Shown here: positions 23,225 to 34,810 of the stretch, in pieces | Layout: each line of letters starts with the position of its first letter | Position numbering within the stretch: position 1 is the stretch's first letter | Assembly (NCBI GenBank): GCA_947396885.1 | Contig: OX377202.1 | Coordinates: 82,750,408 to 82,814,407, forward strand | Direction of reading: 5' to 3' | Length of the DNA: 64,000 nucleotides | From: Heligmosomoides polygyrus polygyrus | Lineage: Eukaryota > Nematoda > Chromadorea > Rhabditida > Heligmosomidae | The notes under the pieces: generated by a model | Told to the model about the DNA's origin: nothing | The model's database searches: none | The model's input: only the letters and a program-made list of their open reading frames with translations | Program-made: the position numbers and the translations under genes

Positions 23225-23330
23225 AAAGTCATTGTATGAACCAAATGTGCATTAAAATTGCCTCCACAGCACCTTGCAAAGTAGAGTGCGCCACGCACTC
23301 CACAAACGAATGGATTGACACGGTCGGGGG
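23225..23330 (+). repeat. SINE family 1 tail-half fragment
   Basis: Plus orientation: GTCATTGTATGAACCAAATG, then GCCTCCACAGCACCTTGCA, then GTAGAGTGCGCCACGCACTCC. This is the body-to-tail half only. Confidence 0.4.
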
Positions 23331-23399
23331 ATAGCTTGATTCAGGGGCTTCACCCTAGAATTCCATAGTACGCGATATATTTCAGTTGTTCAGAAGCAT

Positions 23400-26300
23400 G
23401 CCGATCGACCAGAATATTTGCATGATGCACTTTTATTAATTTAAACGGTTAGCCGTACGCAGAGGCCAATAGTTATAATCGAAATGTAATATTTTTCCTT
23501 TCAAGAAACAAATAAATGAAATGTAATGCGAATAAAAAGAATTTTGTTTAATCGAAAAAATCACAATTTTAATTAAAAAACTTCCATAATTATCCGTACT
23601 TATGAGGCAAAAAGGAGAAATTGAGTATGAAAGAGGCGGGCGTCGGGCAAACATTGTTTAGCATTTGCCATGCGTTCTACTTCTTCACCATATCAGACAG
23701 TATGAATGAAAATTTGGCAAACAGCAAAAATTCGGAAAACAGCACTAAATTCAGAAAACCATAGCCGGAGACTTCGGTGTTTTACTCTTCTCGTTTTCAT
23801 TTATCTCGCGGGAATTCAATGACACCCAAGGAATAAAAAGCTGGGGTGATCTAGGTGCGACGCATTCAAGCCTACCCAATCATCAAGAAATTTCAAGCGA
23901 CCTCAGATCTCGTCACAATTGTGCTACTGTCGCACAACACGGAATTATTCACAAACATACCACAGCCCTGAATTCACTGCAATTTGCGGCTACGGTTTGG
24001 AACCAGACAGTTACTTTCGTAGAACTATAGCTTTGATCCAGTTTAATAGCATCAGCAACGGTACAGGACTGTTAAAGAGGCACATAACTCAATGAGCAGG
24101 CGAGCTAGGAATAATCTGTGTGTCCTATTGCTGCCACAAATGAACTAAAGCAGTTCGGAAGTAGTTCAGGTATCGCAGAGTAGTGCAAGCTGGGCGAATC
24201 GGACAGAAGTTTGGGCCGGTGTGATGGCGAAGCTGCTTCGGCTGGTGGTGATGTCATACTTCGAGGACCGTTCGTGGTCGCCTCTCATAAACATGTACTA
24301 AGCTACGATAAACAAAGCGTTTTGGGTTCGCTTTTTCGATTCGGCACGCAGGCAATCGCTCTCATTTACGGATCGGGCCGGTGTCGAAGATGCTAAGGAC
24401 GTCTGGGAAGGTCATAGATATATTGAAAGTGTATGGCTAACAGATGTATCGAACCATGCTGCCATAAGGCTGGGCATGGCTTCTAGAGAAATGGCATCCT
24501 GAATAAGGTTCACATGGAAAGAAGTACAAACTCTAGCGCAAGTAATGGTCCTCCGGGTGCCCTACAACTTGTTTAAGTGGGGAATCTTGTACGTAATAAC
24601 GCAACAATATGACGAAATATCTAACTTACTCTTTCAATGTAGTAACATTCCACTGCTGTGACATGTCTCAGTCATTCTGTTTCCCTAGGAAAATAAATAA
24701 GATGTACATGTAGATAAAACTAAATGCTAAACGTTTGTGTTACCGGAACGTTTCTTTTGAAGAAAGAAAAATGAACGAATGAAGAATGGGTGTTTGTAAA
24801 AATGATACATTCTATATAGAAGCTGCAATATTTAGAGCAGTAGAAAAGGGAGAACTTAAATAGCTGCAAATTATAAAGATGTGCAAACATTAATGTCATA
24901 TAATTTGTTAGAGAAACCAGCGTGTTGTCATTCGCATCCCCCTTTTGAAGCGGTTTATTGAGTCTTTATTCAATGCATCTGAAAGTTTCAGCGAAGCACA
25001 TTGATGGCTTCCTAGGAACAAGAAGACATTACTGACTAGTTAAGGGGTAGGAGCACCGCTGCGACAAAAGGGACGGAGTCCCTCTCGTTAACACGGCCTA
25101 CCTCGAAGGAGAAACAGCAGATTGCACAAGTGGCGGTCGTAAAGAGGACAACAGCAGCTGACGGACCTTGTAAACATCTTCGTAAAACCTACACCTGATG
25201 GAGTTCGGTCTTCGGAATAGCATGAATTGTCGTGGAAAGAGGAAACGCTAGGGTGTGGTGGATGACAGAGAACAGGCAACTAAGGCTCATCACATAATGC
25301 GTCCAATCAGCCGATTATTACGCTGCAGAAGATCCCTGGAGACCACATTTATCGGAGATCGGAGGAAGTATGTAGTACCGCTAAGTCTCACTTCTACAAA
25401 GAACAATCGCGCCTTTGATAAAACTAAAGTTCACTATATGCAGATGTAGCAGATTCAAAGCGCATGCTTCTATTCCAACAGACAAGGAATATAACCCTCC
25501 AGCTCGCTTTGTTCTCACAAGTTGAATTTGATCGCCGATCAAGTGCAAACAGAAAGAGCCAGATGGTCGGTGGATATCATGGAGGAGCATGGTAGTTGTT
25601 AGTACCGCCCGACGGCCGAAAGTTCTCGCAACCTCGAGTTTTGAATTTAACATCAAATGTCGAATTGATCACCACCCTTTCCATAGTTTCTTATTCTGTT
25701 TCTGAACATGCTAAAAACTGTTGCTGCTGGGACATCATCACCAAAGAGACTCGGAATGTTTTAAAGATACGACCTGTTATAGACGATGAACCGAAAAGTC
25801 CTTGTAGAAAGAATTCTTATGTTCTTATGAGATGAGAGAACTGCGAGAAGTCATTCCATGGCTAGGGCTAGGCTTCTTGTCTGCTTGACTGAGAGATCTA
25901 GCGAACAGAAATTCTGTGAGCGATAAATGTATCCCTTTTCCATCACGAACTTTGAAGTTCGAGCCCAAATTCTCCAATTTCTGCATGACCAATTTCTTTA
26001 CGCTGTTGATAAAAGGTTCATCCTAAGCCGGACAAGCCGGTTCGGCAGGTTCCCTAGGTTTGAAAAATGCACGCTCGATTTCTCATCGCTAGGCTCTTTT
26101 GCTGTCAGCTGTAATAGTCCGATACCAAATTTCGTGATGAACCGCACCCGAATATCTAAGCTACTAACCATAAGTTCATTAAACGCTGCGAACGATCTTG
26201 CAATAGTGATGCAGAAGCTGGTCCGAAGTGATTGCTTCTCGCCGGTATTTTCCCCCATACTTTTTTTTTCCTTTCACATAAAGGACCACTTTTTATAAAG

Positions 26301-26400
26301 CGCTATATCCGTGTTTTTCTCCCAGACAATCTGTTCACATGTGCTCAGCAAATATCGGCTGATTCTTAATTCTGTTAATTTCTTTCAAATAAAATTTCTT
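23400..26400. other. No recognised gene
   Basis: Several 60-120 codon frames exist. The minus strand at 25998-26258 reads somewhat protein-like (SSLDIRVRFITKFGIGLLQ), but it has no secure boundaries and no recognised motif. Confidence 0.3.
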
Positions 26401-26408
26401 TTACATTC

Positions 26409-26501
26409 TGACCCATGGCCCTTAAAGCTTGAAATTAAGTCTTTCGCCTGACACAAAAGCTGCAAAAGCTTCCTTGTTTCACATGCTCCACAGCCATTCA
26501 A
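26409..26501 (-). CDS. Possible exon with strong acceptor, unknown protein
   Basis: The minus strand has an excellent acceptor (CATCTATTTGCAG) followed by an open frame reading ILNGCGACETRKLLQLLCQ then AKDLISSFKGHGSE, before a GTAAAA donor-like site. Third positions are not GC-rich here, so support rests on the acceptor and residue mix. Family not recognised. Confidence 0.27.
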
Positions 26502-26825
26502 AATCTGCAAATAGATGTCATGTTTTCTCAATGTGCTCTTGTTCAAATAAACCGCCCAGTTGCGGATAAAAGTACTTGAAAAATATGGAAGCATTTAGAA
26601 CACTAATGTGGCAGAGATTGTACGTCCAACGTAAGTGAGGTGCACGTGATTGCCGCTGAGCACTTAACAGATCGGTGAATTCTTAACTACCACAGGATTT
26701 GCACTGCGTCAGAGTCGATGCTGGGATTACGATGGGGAAAAACTTCCACCAGTTTCAGAGATCAGCGGCGTCGTCGGTCACAGCTCCAAGGTAGTCGGTT
26801 GCCATTTTCGCTTCTAATTGACACT

Positions 26826-27872
26826 CTTCTCTAGAAGCGTAACACTTTTGAAATCAAACTGAACATCTTCGAAATCGAAACCAGCTCCTTCCAAATTTTA
26901 AAAGACTTTCCAAAAAGGTTAGATTAATTTTTTGCTTAAGGAAAATCTCTAACTTTATTTGAAGTCTTAGTTTATATTCCCATCAAGTGGGCGCGTGTAG
27001 CGCAGTCGGAGGAGGCGCCGACTTTCGCCAGCACCCGAAACCAGGTTTCTGGTTCGAATTTCCCGCCCAGGCCAACCAAGCCCTCCATCCCTCCGGGGTC
27101 GGTGAATTGGTACCAGACTTCTCTGGGAAGGATAAAGCGCTGATTTGTTCATCGGCTGGCCACCGCAAGTCATTGTATGGCCAAATACGCATTCAAATCG
27201 CCTCCACGACATCCCGTAAAAGTAGAATGCGTGGCGCATCCCAAGAAGGTATTGAGTAACGCCTCCTTTATCCTTATCCTTTATTCCCATCAAGTGACCA
27301 CACATTGCTAAAAATTTTATAAAATTCTTATTTTTGGAGAAAAAAATGATACGAAACTTGTTTTTAAAGAGATTGCGCCATGCAAGCGTCCAAGACATAG
27401 CGATTTTTATTCGACTGATAGCAAAATTTCTGTTTGCATAGAGTTTCACGCCTACAAGCGATACAATAAAAACGTTTGTAAAAACACATATATCCTTATT
27501 TTGAAGCTTCAGGTAAACAGCATTTGTATTTTCGATCAAATAAAAGCTCTTCGAGTGCATGACAGATCTTGTCCCTTGCACTACATAGTCGCTGACTTGT
27601 TGCCCTTTGAAACAAAGTTTAGTCTATTGTTTTTTCTCAAAAACAAAAATTTTATAAAATTATTACACCCATTCGGGAAGGTGAACTAAAGAGATCTCAG
27701 AGGAGTTTACAACAAATTTACTTTGAGCAAGAAATTAGTCTAACCGTCTTGGAGAGTCAAGGACAGAACCCCTAAGAAGCTCATTTCGATTAGAAGGACG
27801 TTCGCTTAGAGCTCAGAAGCACCAAGTTGGTTCAGAATAGTGTCAAAATTGACGTGAAAATGGTACAATCAG
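26826..27872. mobile_element. Foldback element copy with 21-bp tandem-repeat ends (copy f), carrying a SINE
   Basis: The left arm (about 26826-26905) has units such as ATCAAACTGAACATCTTCGAA and ATCGAAACCAGCTCCTTCC. The right arm (about 27775-27872) has the inverse (TTTCGATTAGAAGGACGTTCG). The interior motif GAGATTGCGCCATGCAAGCG with GACTGATAGCAAAATTTCTG near 27361-27437 matches copies b, c and e. The SINE at 26990-27282 interrupts the interior with an exact 14-bp duplication, so this foldback copy is older than that SINE insertion. Confidence 0.55.
26990..27282 (+). mobile_element. tRNA-derived SINE, intact copy with exact target duplication (family 1)
   Basis: The body is flanked by attcccatcaagtg at 26976-26989 and 27283-27296, an exact 14-bp duplication typical of LINE-machinery insertion. 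The head starts GGCGCGTGTAGCGCAGTCGG. Its A box TAGCGCAGTCGG (26998-27009) matches the RNA polymerase III consensus exactly, and the B box GGTTCGAATTTCC lies at 27051-27063. The body is not tRNA-like. The tail is a short TTATCC repeat (tttatccttatcctt). It encodes nothing and would depend on an unidentified LINE. Other full copies in the window confirm the same ends. Confidence 0.8.
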
Positions 27873-28074
27873 CCTCTGAGTAAAACCGAAAGGAAAGTGC
27901 GCAAGTGGACAGAGGAGAGGAATCGATGTATAAGTGCATGGAAGGACAGAGTAGGAGAAGATGGTGCAGTGAAGGCTCTCACCGATCTTAGAAATCCGAC
28001 GATGCCGGAGTGAGAGCAGCAACTGGAGCACCTTCCACTCAGATGTAGCTCGCGCTCACTGCCCGGATGGCTAC

Positions 28075-28162
28075 CTCGAGTGAGACAGTGGCAGCCGCCG
28101 CCCGGCTTCTTCTCTAGATCACTGGCACTGCGCTTCAGACGCGGCTCGGTGGCGAGTTGCAT
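28075..28162 (-). CDS. Probable first coding exon, unknown protein
   Basis: From ATG 28162 the minus strand reads 29 GC3-rich codons (MQLATEPRLKRSASDLEKKP then GGGCHCLTR) and meets a GTAGCC donor after CTCGAG. Twenty bases before the ATG is a good acceptor (GCTTTATTCGCAG), with in-frame stops between it and the ATG. This arrangement fits a trans-spliced leader acceptor followed by a short 5' UTR. The surrounding DNA is poorer in G/C. No family recognised and no next exon found. Confidence 0.4.
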
Positions 28163-29099
28163 GCTCTACTACCACTCTGCAACTGCGAATAAAGCATATC
28201 TGGCAAGCCGAACGCAAAAAGGACCTCTTGAGCAAAGACCAGTGGGAACGAAAGCCGATGAGATGAGAAGCTAATGCTCACTGCTCGAGAACAACCTAGG
28301 ATGTGATATGATGGTGGCAGGATGTGACAGAAGGGAGGATAAGCGCTCAATGCCTAGGATTAGCCCTTCTGAGCTCAGTGAAGGTTCAGGGAATAGCGAA
28401 GAGACTTCCACAGTAATCTTTTGCTAGTACCCGACTACTTCTTGGCTGCTCGTTGGCATGCTAGGAAGAGGATATTTCCGAGTGAAATTAGGGCGGGACT
28501 AGCGGAAGGAAAACGCTTCCTTCTGGTCGCACACAAGTTTACATTTTATCCTTCAAATCGCTGTGCAGATACTTTATTCAGAATCCCATACGATATTGTG
28601 CCTTTGACTCCTTCGTCCGTCCTAGTCGAAAGAAGACAACGCTAGAAAAAAGCGAAACCACAAACAGAGCGTCCTACCCTATGGAAGAATACTTTTTAGA
28701 AAGGTACTCTTGCAGGCTAGCTCAGAGTATAGTTTCCAATAAACAGTTTTCAAGTTTACCGTCGTTATCGAAAAAATTAGCGAAGATAGTATCCCCCACC
28801 TTGACAAATCCCTTTTACGAATTGCTGAATTTACATTTTGGCTCCAACGGTCACGAAGCGCCTAAACTGGAAAAGAACAAGAGCAATGAGATATTAAATA
28901 ATACCGCTTATCAACAAGCGATGTGGTGGAAATTTTCAGCGATATGGTGAACTTGCAGATAAGCTGCGCTATGAGGGAGTTCGGCTATATCTTCTCCGTT
29001 AAATTGCTGTAAGCCGTTGATGAATCCGACCCCTTTACGCTTCGCTTCACTTACAAACAATTGTCTGGTGAACAGCTGAGAGAAGCTCTGCTTAAAGTG

Positions 29100-30019
29100 A
29101 TCCGCTTGTGTTGTAGGGCATGCAACAACATTCTCAAGTTTCAGATTACTACTCGGACTACTAGTACGCCCACGGTATCCAACGGGGAGATGCACTTTCA
29201 GAAATTGGGCTCATTCCACGTGATTTCAAGCGTTATGGCAAACGACCAAAGTGGCCAATTAGTTTCGCTCGCGCCTGCGTATCTGACGTCATGTTTTACT
29301 GACGGCCTATAAGAACCGAGAATTGGCACTGAAAAAATGGAGGAAATCGGTAAATGAAGGAGCTGACACTAAGCTGAGCAGGAAACTGGCCAGCGAAGCA
29401 TGTCGTAAAAGACGCAACTGAGGTTCGAGAGCAGTACTCTTCAACCAGGGGATGGAATGCACTGACGCCTCTCTGCCTCTTTGTCTCCTTTACGAAATGG
29501 CAGGAATTATGTCAGTGGCAATGTCACTGACGTGCCGACAAAGATGACAATTTCGACGAATTATAGGCTTACGATATTTGGCAGACAATTGCGGCTGACA
29601 ACCTGACGACGTCGCTTTTGAAGCGAAAGTGCAAACTGAAGCCCCTTCCTCAATGTAGTCGGCCTTGCTGTACATCGTAATCTTGAGAGAAGCGCATTCA
29701 TGAGAAATCAGAGGGTGCCTGGATTAGCCAACTACGCTTCACCTCACGGCATCTTAGAACTCGAGGACAGTACTCTTCAACCAAGCGCCAGCGCAGTTAC
29801 ACGAACGTGGTGGCGAAATCACGCTATCGGACTACACCTCTTTCAGCTTTCAAGCAACACCTAAGGGATAGGCGCTTCAACGACGGAATCAAACTGGAAT
29901 CCGAGGTGGAGCACTTGTTCTAGTCACAGCTGACTTTATTGTGGAAGAAAGGATTCCGTGATCTCCCCATAAGATGGCAGAAAGATGAAGATGTAAATGG
30001 TAGCTACTTTGTAGATTGA
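29100..30019 (+). pseudogene. Mariner-type transposase remnant, C-terminal part
   Basis: In shifting frames the plus strand reads RRFNDGIKLESEVEHLF, then WKKGFRDLPIRWQK, then DVNGSYFVD with a stop at 30017-30019. This is the usual C-terminus of mariner transposases (residue pattern RWQK...DxNGxYF). Just upstream, about 29835-29860, another frame gives a GLHLFQLSSN match to the block that follows the third catalytic Asp. Earlier parts (from about 29100) are only faintly similar. At least two frameshifts and several stops are present, and the catalytic motifs are not recognisable. Confidence 0.5.
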
Positions 30020-30061
30020 AGTAGCTCACAAAAGAAACAATAAAATTTTAAAAAAAACGCT

Positions 30062-30088
30062 GGGGGCAAGACTTTTTCACCAACCTAA
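30062..30088 (+). repeat. Right terminal inverted repeat of the mariner remnant
   Basis: CAAGACTTTTTCACCAACCTAA, followed by TA at 30089-30090. Its reverse complement TTAGGTTGGTGAAAAAGTC is a typical mariner end. The matching left end was not found. Confidence 0.55.
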
Positions 30089-30891
30089 TATAAAAGGCCT
30101 GTATGCGACTAACTCTACGTTGACTGCTAGTGTATGCTTAGAACGTATTGACAGTTTGTGTAGAAAAAGGGAGCTGCTTGGTAAAAGGAGATCTGAGACG
30201 ACTTAAAAGAAAGGCAAGGTGGTTCTCCTGTTTGATAAATGGGGAGGGAATTCATTGGGCTACTCTGGCACGAGTAAGGAAATGCTGATAACATCTGCTC
30301 GAGTCTCGTGTCAACGGGACTACATAGGAGAAGCAGATACTTCAGACATTTTATGTGTTTCATAACATCAAAATGAAGTAGGAATCATATTGTAGGCTTA
30401 GAAGTGTGAGAATGAAACGTTTATTACTCGGTTGTTATTTCTGAGTCGCTGTGCCTAACCGATGGGTGTGAGTTCAATGTGCTGAAACAGCTTCGAAACT
30501 GGCTACAATCTTTTCCTAATCTGTGCCGAAAGAGGGAGCTGTGTGGTGTAAATTTGGGAAGAAATCCGAAAGTGACGTGGTTGTTGATGACAAAGGCTAG
30601 CGGCTCTAGAATTCGCCGAAGATCATAAGAGACGGACACGGATGCGTTGTGTCGACAACACACGGCACGTGGGCCGTTAGTGATTGAATTCGCGTGATGT
30701 CAAAGGAGCAGCAGGTCCCGTAACAAATGGATAATGCACGAACTTCTTCCTCGTTTTCACGTCACTGAAGCAAGAAGACTTGCTTTGCTGAAGCGCTCAG
30801 ACGAAATGAAGCCATTGCTGGCTTCAATTCGAAGAACACGACGGGCTGCAAGACCGCGCTTGATCACTTTCAAAGATCATCCCATCATAGA

Positions 30892-31100
30892 TAAAAGGAT
30901 AAAGATCGACGCTAGTCAATCCTTTTCGAGGTGCACCACGCATTCTACTTCAGCGCTTTCACCTTCTCAGACACGTTCACCAGTTCACCTTCCCCGGAGT
31001 GATGGAAAGCTTAGTTGACCTGGATGGGAAATCCAAACCAGGGACCTGCTATCGGATGCACGCGAGAACCAGCACCTCCTCCGACTGCGCTATACGCGCA
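30892..31100 (-). repeat. SINE family 1 copy with internal deletion
   Basis: The tail side (aaaaggataaagatcgacg), head (GAAATCCAAACCAGGGACCTG, CCTCCGACTGCGCTATACGCGC) and middle are all present. The block containing CAATGACTTGCGGTGGCCAGC is missing. Confidence 0.6.
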
Positions 31101-31798
31101 AAAATAATAACCGAGGAATGAACGTTGCAGTTTCAGGCCTCTAGGTCAATTCAATGATTCCTGCTTCATTTTGGGGTTTAAAGCACATCGAGGTATCTGC
31201 TTCTTCTAGGTCGTCCACTGACACCAGTTCAGCTTGAAATACCTCTTTGATGTCAAGTGAGTCAATCTAGCCTGCTTGAAAGTAAATGAACTGGAAATGC
31301 AGGCATAGAACTAATTAATAACTAACTGTCTATTAGTTCATCGCTAGAAAACATGTAGTTCTTCACCGACCGATTGTGCAGCGTAAGCTTTAATCTTTCA
31401 CGATTGCTTTCATCGTATCCGATTCGATTTACGTCATCGGCCACAAGACGAGCTTCTTCGACATCACCCCATTCGAGCGTAACTCTTCCTAATGCTCTGC
31501 TAATCCGCTGATTAGCATGACATTATCCGAGCAATTCGCTGAAAGCTGGCACAAGCGGTGCTCTGGAAACGCTGGGGGTCAGCCTGATCCGCTGCACTAG
31601 CGAAGCTATGAATTGACGCAAAATTCTGAGCAACTCTAAAGAAGCTTTGCGGTCAGAGCTGAGCTCTTCTGTCATCGCTCTCTCGGAGACGTTTCTACGG
31701 TCAGTTCAAGAGCGAGCTTGGGGCAAACAGATATATCCTGACGTAGCTTGAACTATCGTTATAGGATGATAGCAAGACTTTAACTTACGATAAAGCTG

Positions 31799-31874
31799 TG
31801 AAAAGGATAAAGGACAGCATTGATAAATCCCTTTCGAGATGGGCCACGCATTTCACTTCTACGAGATATCCTCG
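31799..31874 (-). repeat. SINE family 1 tail-only fragment
   Basis: Only the 3' ~75 nt is present (aaaaggataaaggacagc to ACGAGATATCCTCG), 45 nt from a second copy in the same orientation. Confidence 0.55.
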
Positions 31875-31918
31875 ATTTTTCTTTTTTTCTCCTTTGTTTC
31901 TGTTTTTTGTATTTGGCA

Positions 31919-32201
31919 ATAAAGGATCAAGACAAGGGAAGGCGTCATTCAATCCATTTTGGGATGCGCCACGTATTCTACTTCTACAGGATTTCGTGGA
32001 GGGAGTCGATTAGGATGCGTACATGGCCATACAATGACTTGTAGTGGTCAGCCGATGAACAAGTCGGGGCTTTATCCTTTCCATATAACCGATCCCGGAG
32101 GGATGGAATTTTTGGTTAGCCTAGGCAGGAAGTTAGAACCAAGAACCTGGTGTCGGGTGCAGGCGACAGCCGGCACCTCCTTCGATTGTGCTACATACAT
32201 G
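31919..32201 (-). repeat. tRNA-derived SINE copy (family 1)
   Basis: Near full-length: the tail-side ataaaggatcaagac, GGATGCGCCACGTATTCTACTT, GGCCATACAATGACTTGTAG, GATCCCGGAGGGATGG, and a mutated B box and head (GTTAGAACCAAGAACCTGG; CCTTCGATTGTGCTACATAC). Confidence 0.65.
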
Positions 32202-32261
32202 CCTTCAATTTGAAAGTAAAGTACAATAAATTGCTTTTATCAGGACGAGTCAGTGTTTTGT

Positions 32262-32358
32262 TGAAGGCCTGGTTGTCTCCGAAAGAAAATCCGGAAACAG
32301 GAACCTGTAATGGAGTGCACGCAACGGTCGGCGCATCTTCCGACTGTGTTAGCACACG
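32262..32358 (-). repeat. SINE family 1 head-only fragment
   Basis: Contains the B-box region (AAATCCGGAAACAGGAACCTG) and A-box region (CGCATCTTCCGACTGTGTTAG), without body or tail. It lies just beyond the copy at 31919-32201 in the same orientation. Confidence 0.5.
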
Positions 32359-32359
32359 C

Positions 32360-33220
32360 CAGAAGAAACCGTACGTTGAGACCATATAAGTCCATCCATA
32401 CAAGTTCGTTCTCCATACTTGAAGTTCACCAATCCAAGTTTCCTCTTAGGTTTTGACCACGCGATGAATGGCCGTTCGCCATGGTGCAAGGACAGGCACT
32501 GTAATCGTATGAGCATAACCGCCAGTTTTTAAGGCGAGGATATGGATAACGAGAGAAACTATCAATCAAGTTTGGACCTAGCCTAGATTTCTAATCTTAG
32601 CGATGCGGTATTGCAAGACGCATTCTGAGCAGCACGGAAAGCTTTCTGCGAAACAAGTTAAGCAACGAAGACGCACCATACAAACAGGAAAGTCCATTGT
32701 AGGAACGGCGCCCATTCCAATTGAAAGTCAATGAGTGCATATCAATATGTTTAACAGAATCACGCGCATATGAACGCTGCAAGTGTCAAGCATCGATCAG
32801 AACCACTCCCCGAAAATAGAAGCCCTGAAGAATGCTGCGTCTCTTTCATGGCGCGTTACAAATATTTGCATAAATGATTTACACGATCGCTCATTATTGC
32901 GACTTTCTCAGGGTCATGTGACGACTCGGGAGGTATTACAGAGGAATTCAGCTCTAAGCTTTATCAGAACTCGGCACTTAGCATGAGCAAAAATAGCATT
33001 ACAGACACAGTTCTCTCTGAGTGCGTCGTTGGTGGATTACCATCTAATTAGGGTGTTGCTGGTCTACTGTTACATCTGTACCAGCAAAGACTACGGAATT
33101 GAACCAGGACTATAAAGGTCTCAGGATCGACAAGGTTCGTATTTCACTGCAAGATAGGACTATAAAGGTCTTACCGGATTTCATAGCCCTGCTGCAGCAC
33201 ATCCTTTGTGAAAAGCAGTT
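32360..33220. other. No recognised feature
   Basis: No supported exon, repeat boundary or transposon ORF was seen. Confidence 0.35.
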
Positions 33221-33224
33221 TTGG

Positions 33225-34252
33225 ACATACATATACATATCTGGCAATTCCGCCTTATACCGGACCTTTTTCATTTTAAACCGAACGCTTTTGAAAATAT
33301 AATGAATATTTAGGAACCCAAGAGAGACGTATTTAAAGTTTGATAAACGGTTTATCTAAGCAAGTAAAAATAATAGTTTTTAAAGCAAAAGTTTCTTAAA
33401 AATTCACCTGTTCAGATTCAAAAGAATTCTCAAATTCACCTGTTTCATCAAAAGAATAGCTACACTGCATGAATAAACGCTAAATTCTTATCATTTAACC
33501 CCAAGCAATACTCTAACTTTATCCTGAAGTGATAAAGATCAACCAATTTGCTGGTATGTTGTAGGACGAGATTGCGCCACACACTCGTTCTATACTTTGA
33601 ATTCTCTATTGGAATGATAGTGCAATAGCTGTTAACATGCGCATAAATTTTGAAGCAGCAACAATGATCAAAACAGAAGTAATACACGACCTTTCTCCAC
33701 TTCATAACTTTAGCTGAACAGCACTTATTCTGCAATCAAATAAACATTGCAATGCTCAGGATGAATTAACGGCACAATCTCATCACACGAACAACACTTT
33801 GTGCCGGAGCACTTTGGACTGCCATATGGTACTGTTTTTGCCAGAGAACTACAAATTCTATGCTTATTTAAAAGTGCACACGGATCTGTCCTACTCGGGA
33901 GGAGGCAACCGTTAAGGTCGACTTCGTATGTCGTTCCACAACCACGTTCCCTGAATTTAAATAAAAGCCCGAGCATCATGGGACAGCAGCTGCAGTTCTA
34001 GTCGACAATTAAGCGAGGGAATGGGGACGCAAATCTAAAAAGTCACTACATCCCCCCCCCCCGATTAGGTTAGATCCAGTGTACACGTTTCCAGACAAGC
34101 TGTATGAGGGTCTTTCGCTGAAAAAATCTTTAAGCAAGGGATTATTTGTTTTTGTTATAAAGCGACTACTTTCACTTAGATAAGTTTATTTTTGCTCGAA
34201 AAGTGTTCGGTTTAAAAAGAAAAAGTCCAGTTCAAAACGAAAATGGTACACA
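33225..34252. mobile_element. Foldback element copy with 21-bp tandem-repeat ends (copy b)
   Basis: The left arm (33225-33300) has units CGGACCTTTTTCATTTTAAA and CCGAACGCTTTTG. The right arm (34190-34252), read in reverse complement, gives CTGGACTTTTTC then TTTTTAAACCGAACACTTTTC, a near match. The interior block GAGATTGCGCCACACACTCG with GGAATGATAGTGCAATAGCTG (33567-33635) matches copies a, e and f. Length is about 1 kb, with no transposase ORF. A C11 run at 34052-34062 lies inside. Confidence 0.6.
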
Positions 34253-34294
34253 TTAGGAATGCGTTTTTACAATTAATTGGCAGTAAATTGACAT

Positions 34295-34550
34295 TCAGAC
34301 TACAGCATCCTTTTTGAAGTAGCACTCGTTCATCTCTAGTTTCAGAAAGTTTGTAGGCGTTTTCTTGGTGGCTAAGAAGCCAAACAGAGACAGCTGACCA
34401 AACTTCTTAACGATATCTGCGGTATGGTGCCTCGAGCTGTTAAATGTCCAAATAGCTCGTCCTGTGTTTTGAGCAGACAAGGCCACCAGAACGGCTTTCT
34501 CCACCACCGCTTTCAAGCATGAATCGGAAATGTCAGGAGCAACGCAGGTC
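34295..34550 (-). CDS. Possible terminal exon, unknown protein
   Basis: After an acceptor-like CTCTTAAAG (minus strand, ends 34551) the frame is open for 84 codons to TGA at 34295-34297. The product reads CVAPDISDSCLKAVVEKAVL, then SAQNTGRAIWTFNSSRHH, then KKFGQLSLFGFLATKKTPT. Residue composition and codon use look coding, and the frame has no upstream ATG, which suits an internal-to-terminal exon. I do not recognise the family. It sits between foldback copy b and an RTE-like fragment, so it could be part of an unrecognised transposon. Confidence 0.33.
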
Positions 34551-34639
34551 CTTTAAGAGATTCAAGGAAGTGCAACCTGTGAGGGAAGCCACCACAGTAT
34601 CACACCTTGAAATGCCGTCGCACTTCTAACCCAATGAGG

Positions 34640-34810
34640 AAGACAAACTAGATCAAACTCCTTGCACACCTACTTGACTATACCATTCGTCATGCAATAA
34701 GCTACGGCTCAGAAACCTGGATTCTACGAAAGCATGGTGAGCATGCGATCAGCGCTGCACAACAAGGAGTCGACAGGACGTTGCTTGGAATAACACGATT
34801 TCCGCAATGA
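34640..34810 (+). pseudogene. Non-LTR reverse transcriptase fragment (RTE-like thumb)
   Basis: One frame reads LLDYTIRHAISYGSETWILR then KHGEHAISAAQQGVDRTLLG, ending ITRF. The YGSETW and RTLLGITR blocks are characteristic of the C-terminal thumb of RTE-like reverse transcriptases. It breaks at 34807 with stops. A further weak similarity (HWATLARHTGERYA, about 34966-35010) may be the following GHV/RWAGH-type region. It is more diverged than the element at 12035, and likely from a different subfamily. Confidence 0.55.

Noticed and set aside
26976..27296. Host tRNA gene at the A/B-box match
   Set aside because: The head does not fold as a tRNA, and the body, tail and exact flanking duplication identify a SINE.
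27867..28162. 97-codon minus-strand frame taken as one exon
   Set aside because: Only the first 29 codons before the GTAGCC donor look coding. The rest changes composition and is probably intron read-through.
29757..29790. Direct repeat of a cagtactcttcaacca block (also near 29428)
   Set aside because: Two short copies within the mariner remnant region without ends or periodicity. Too little to call a feature.
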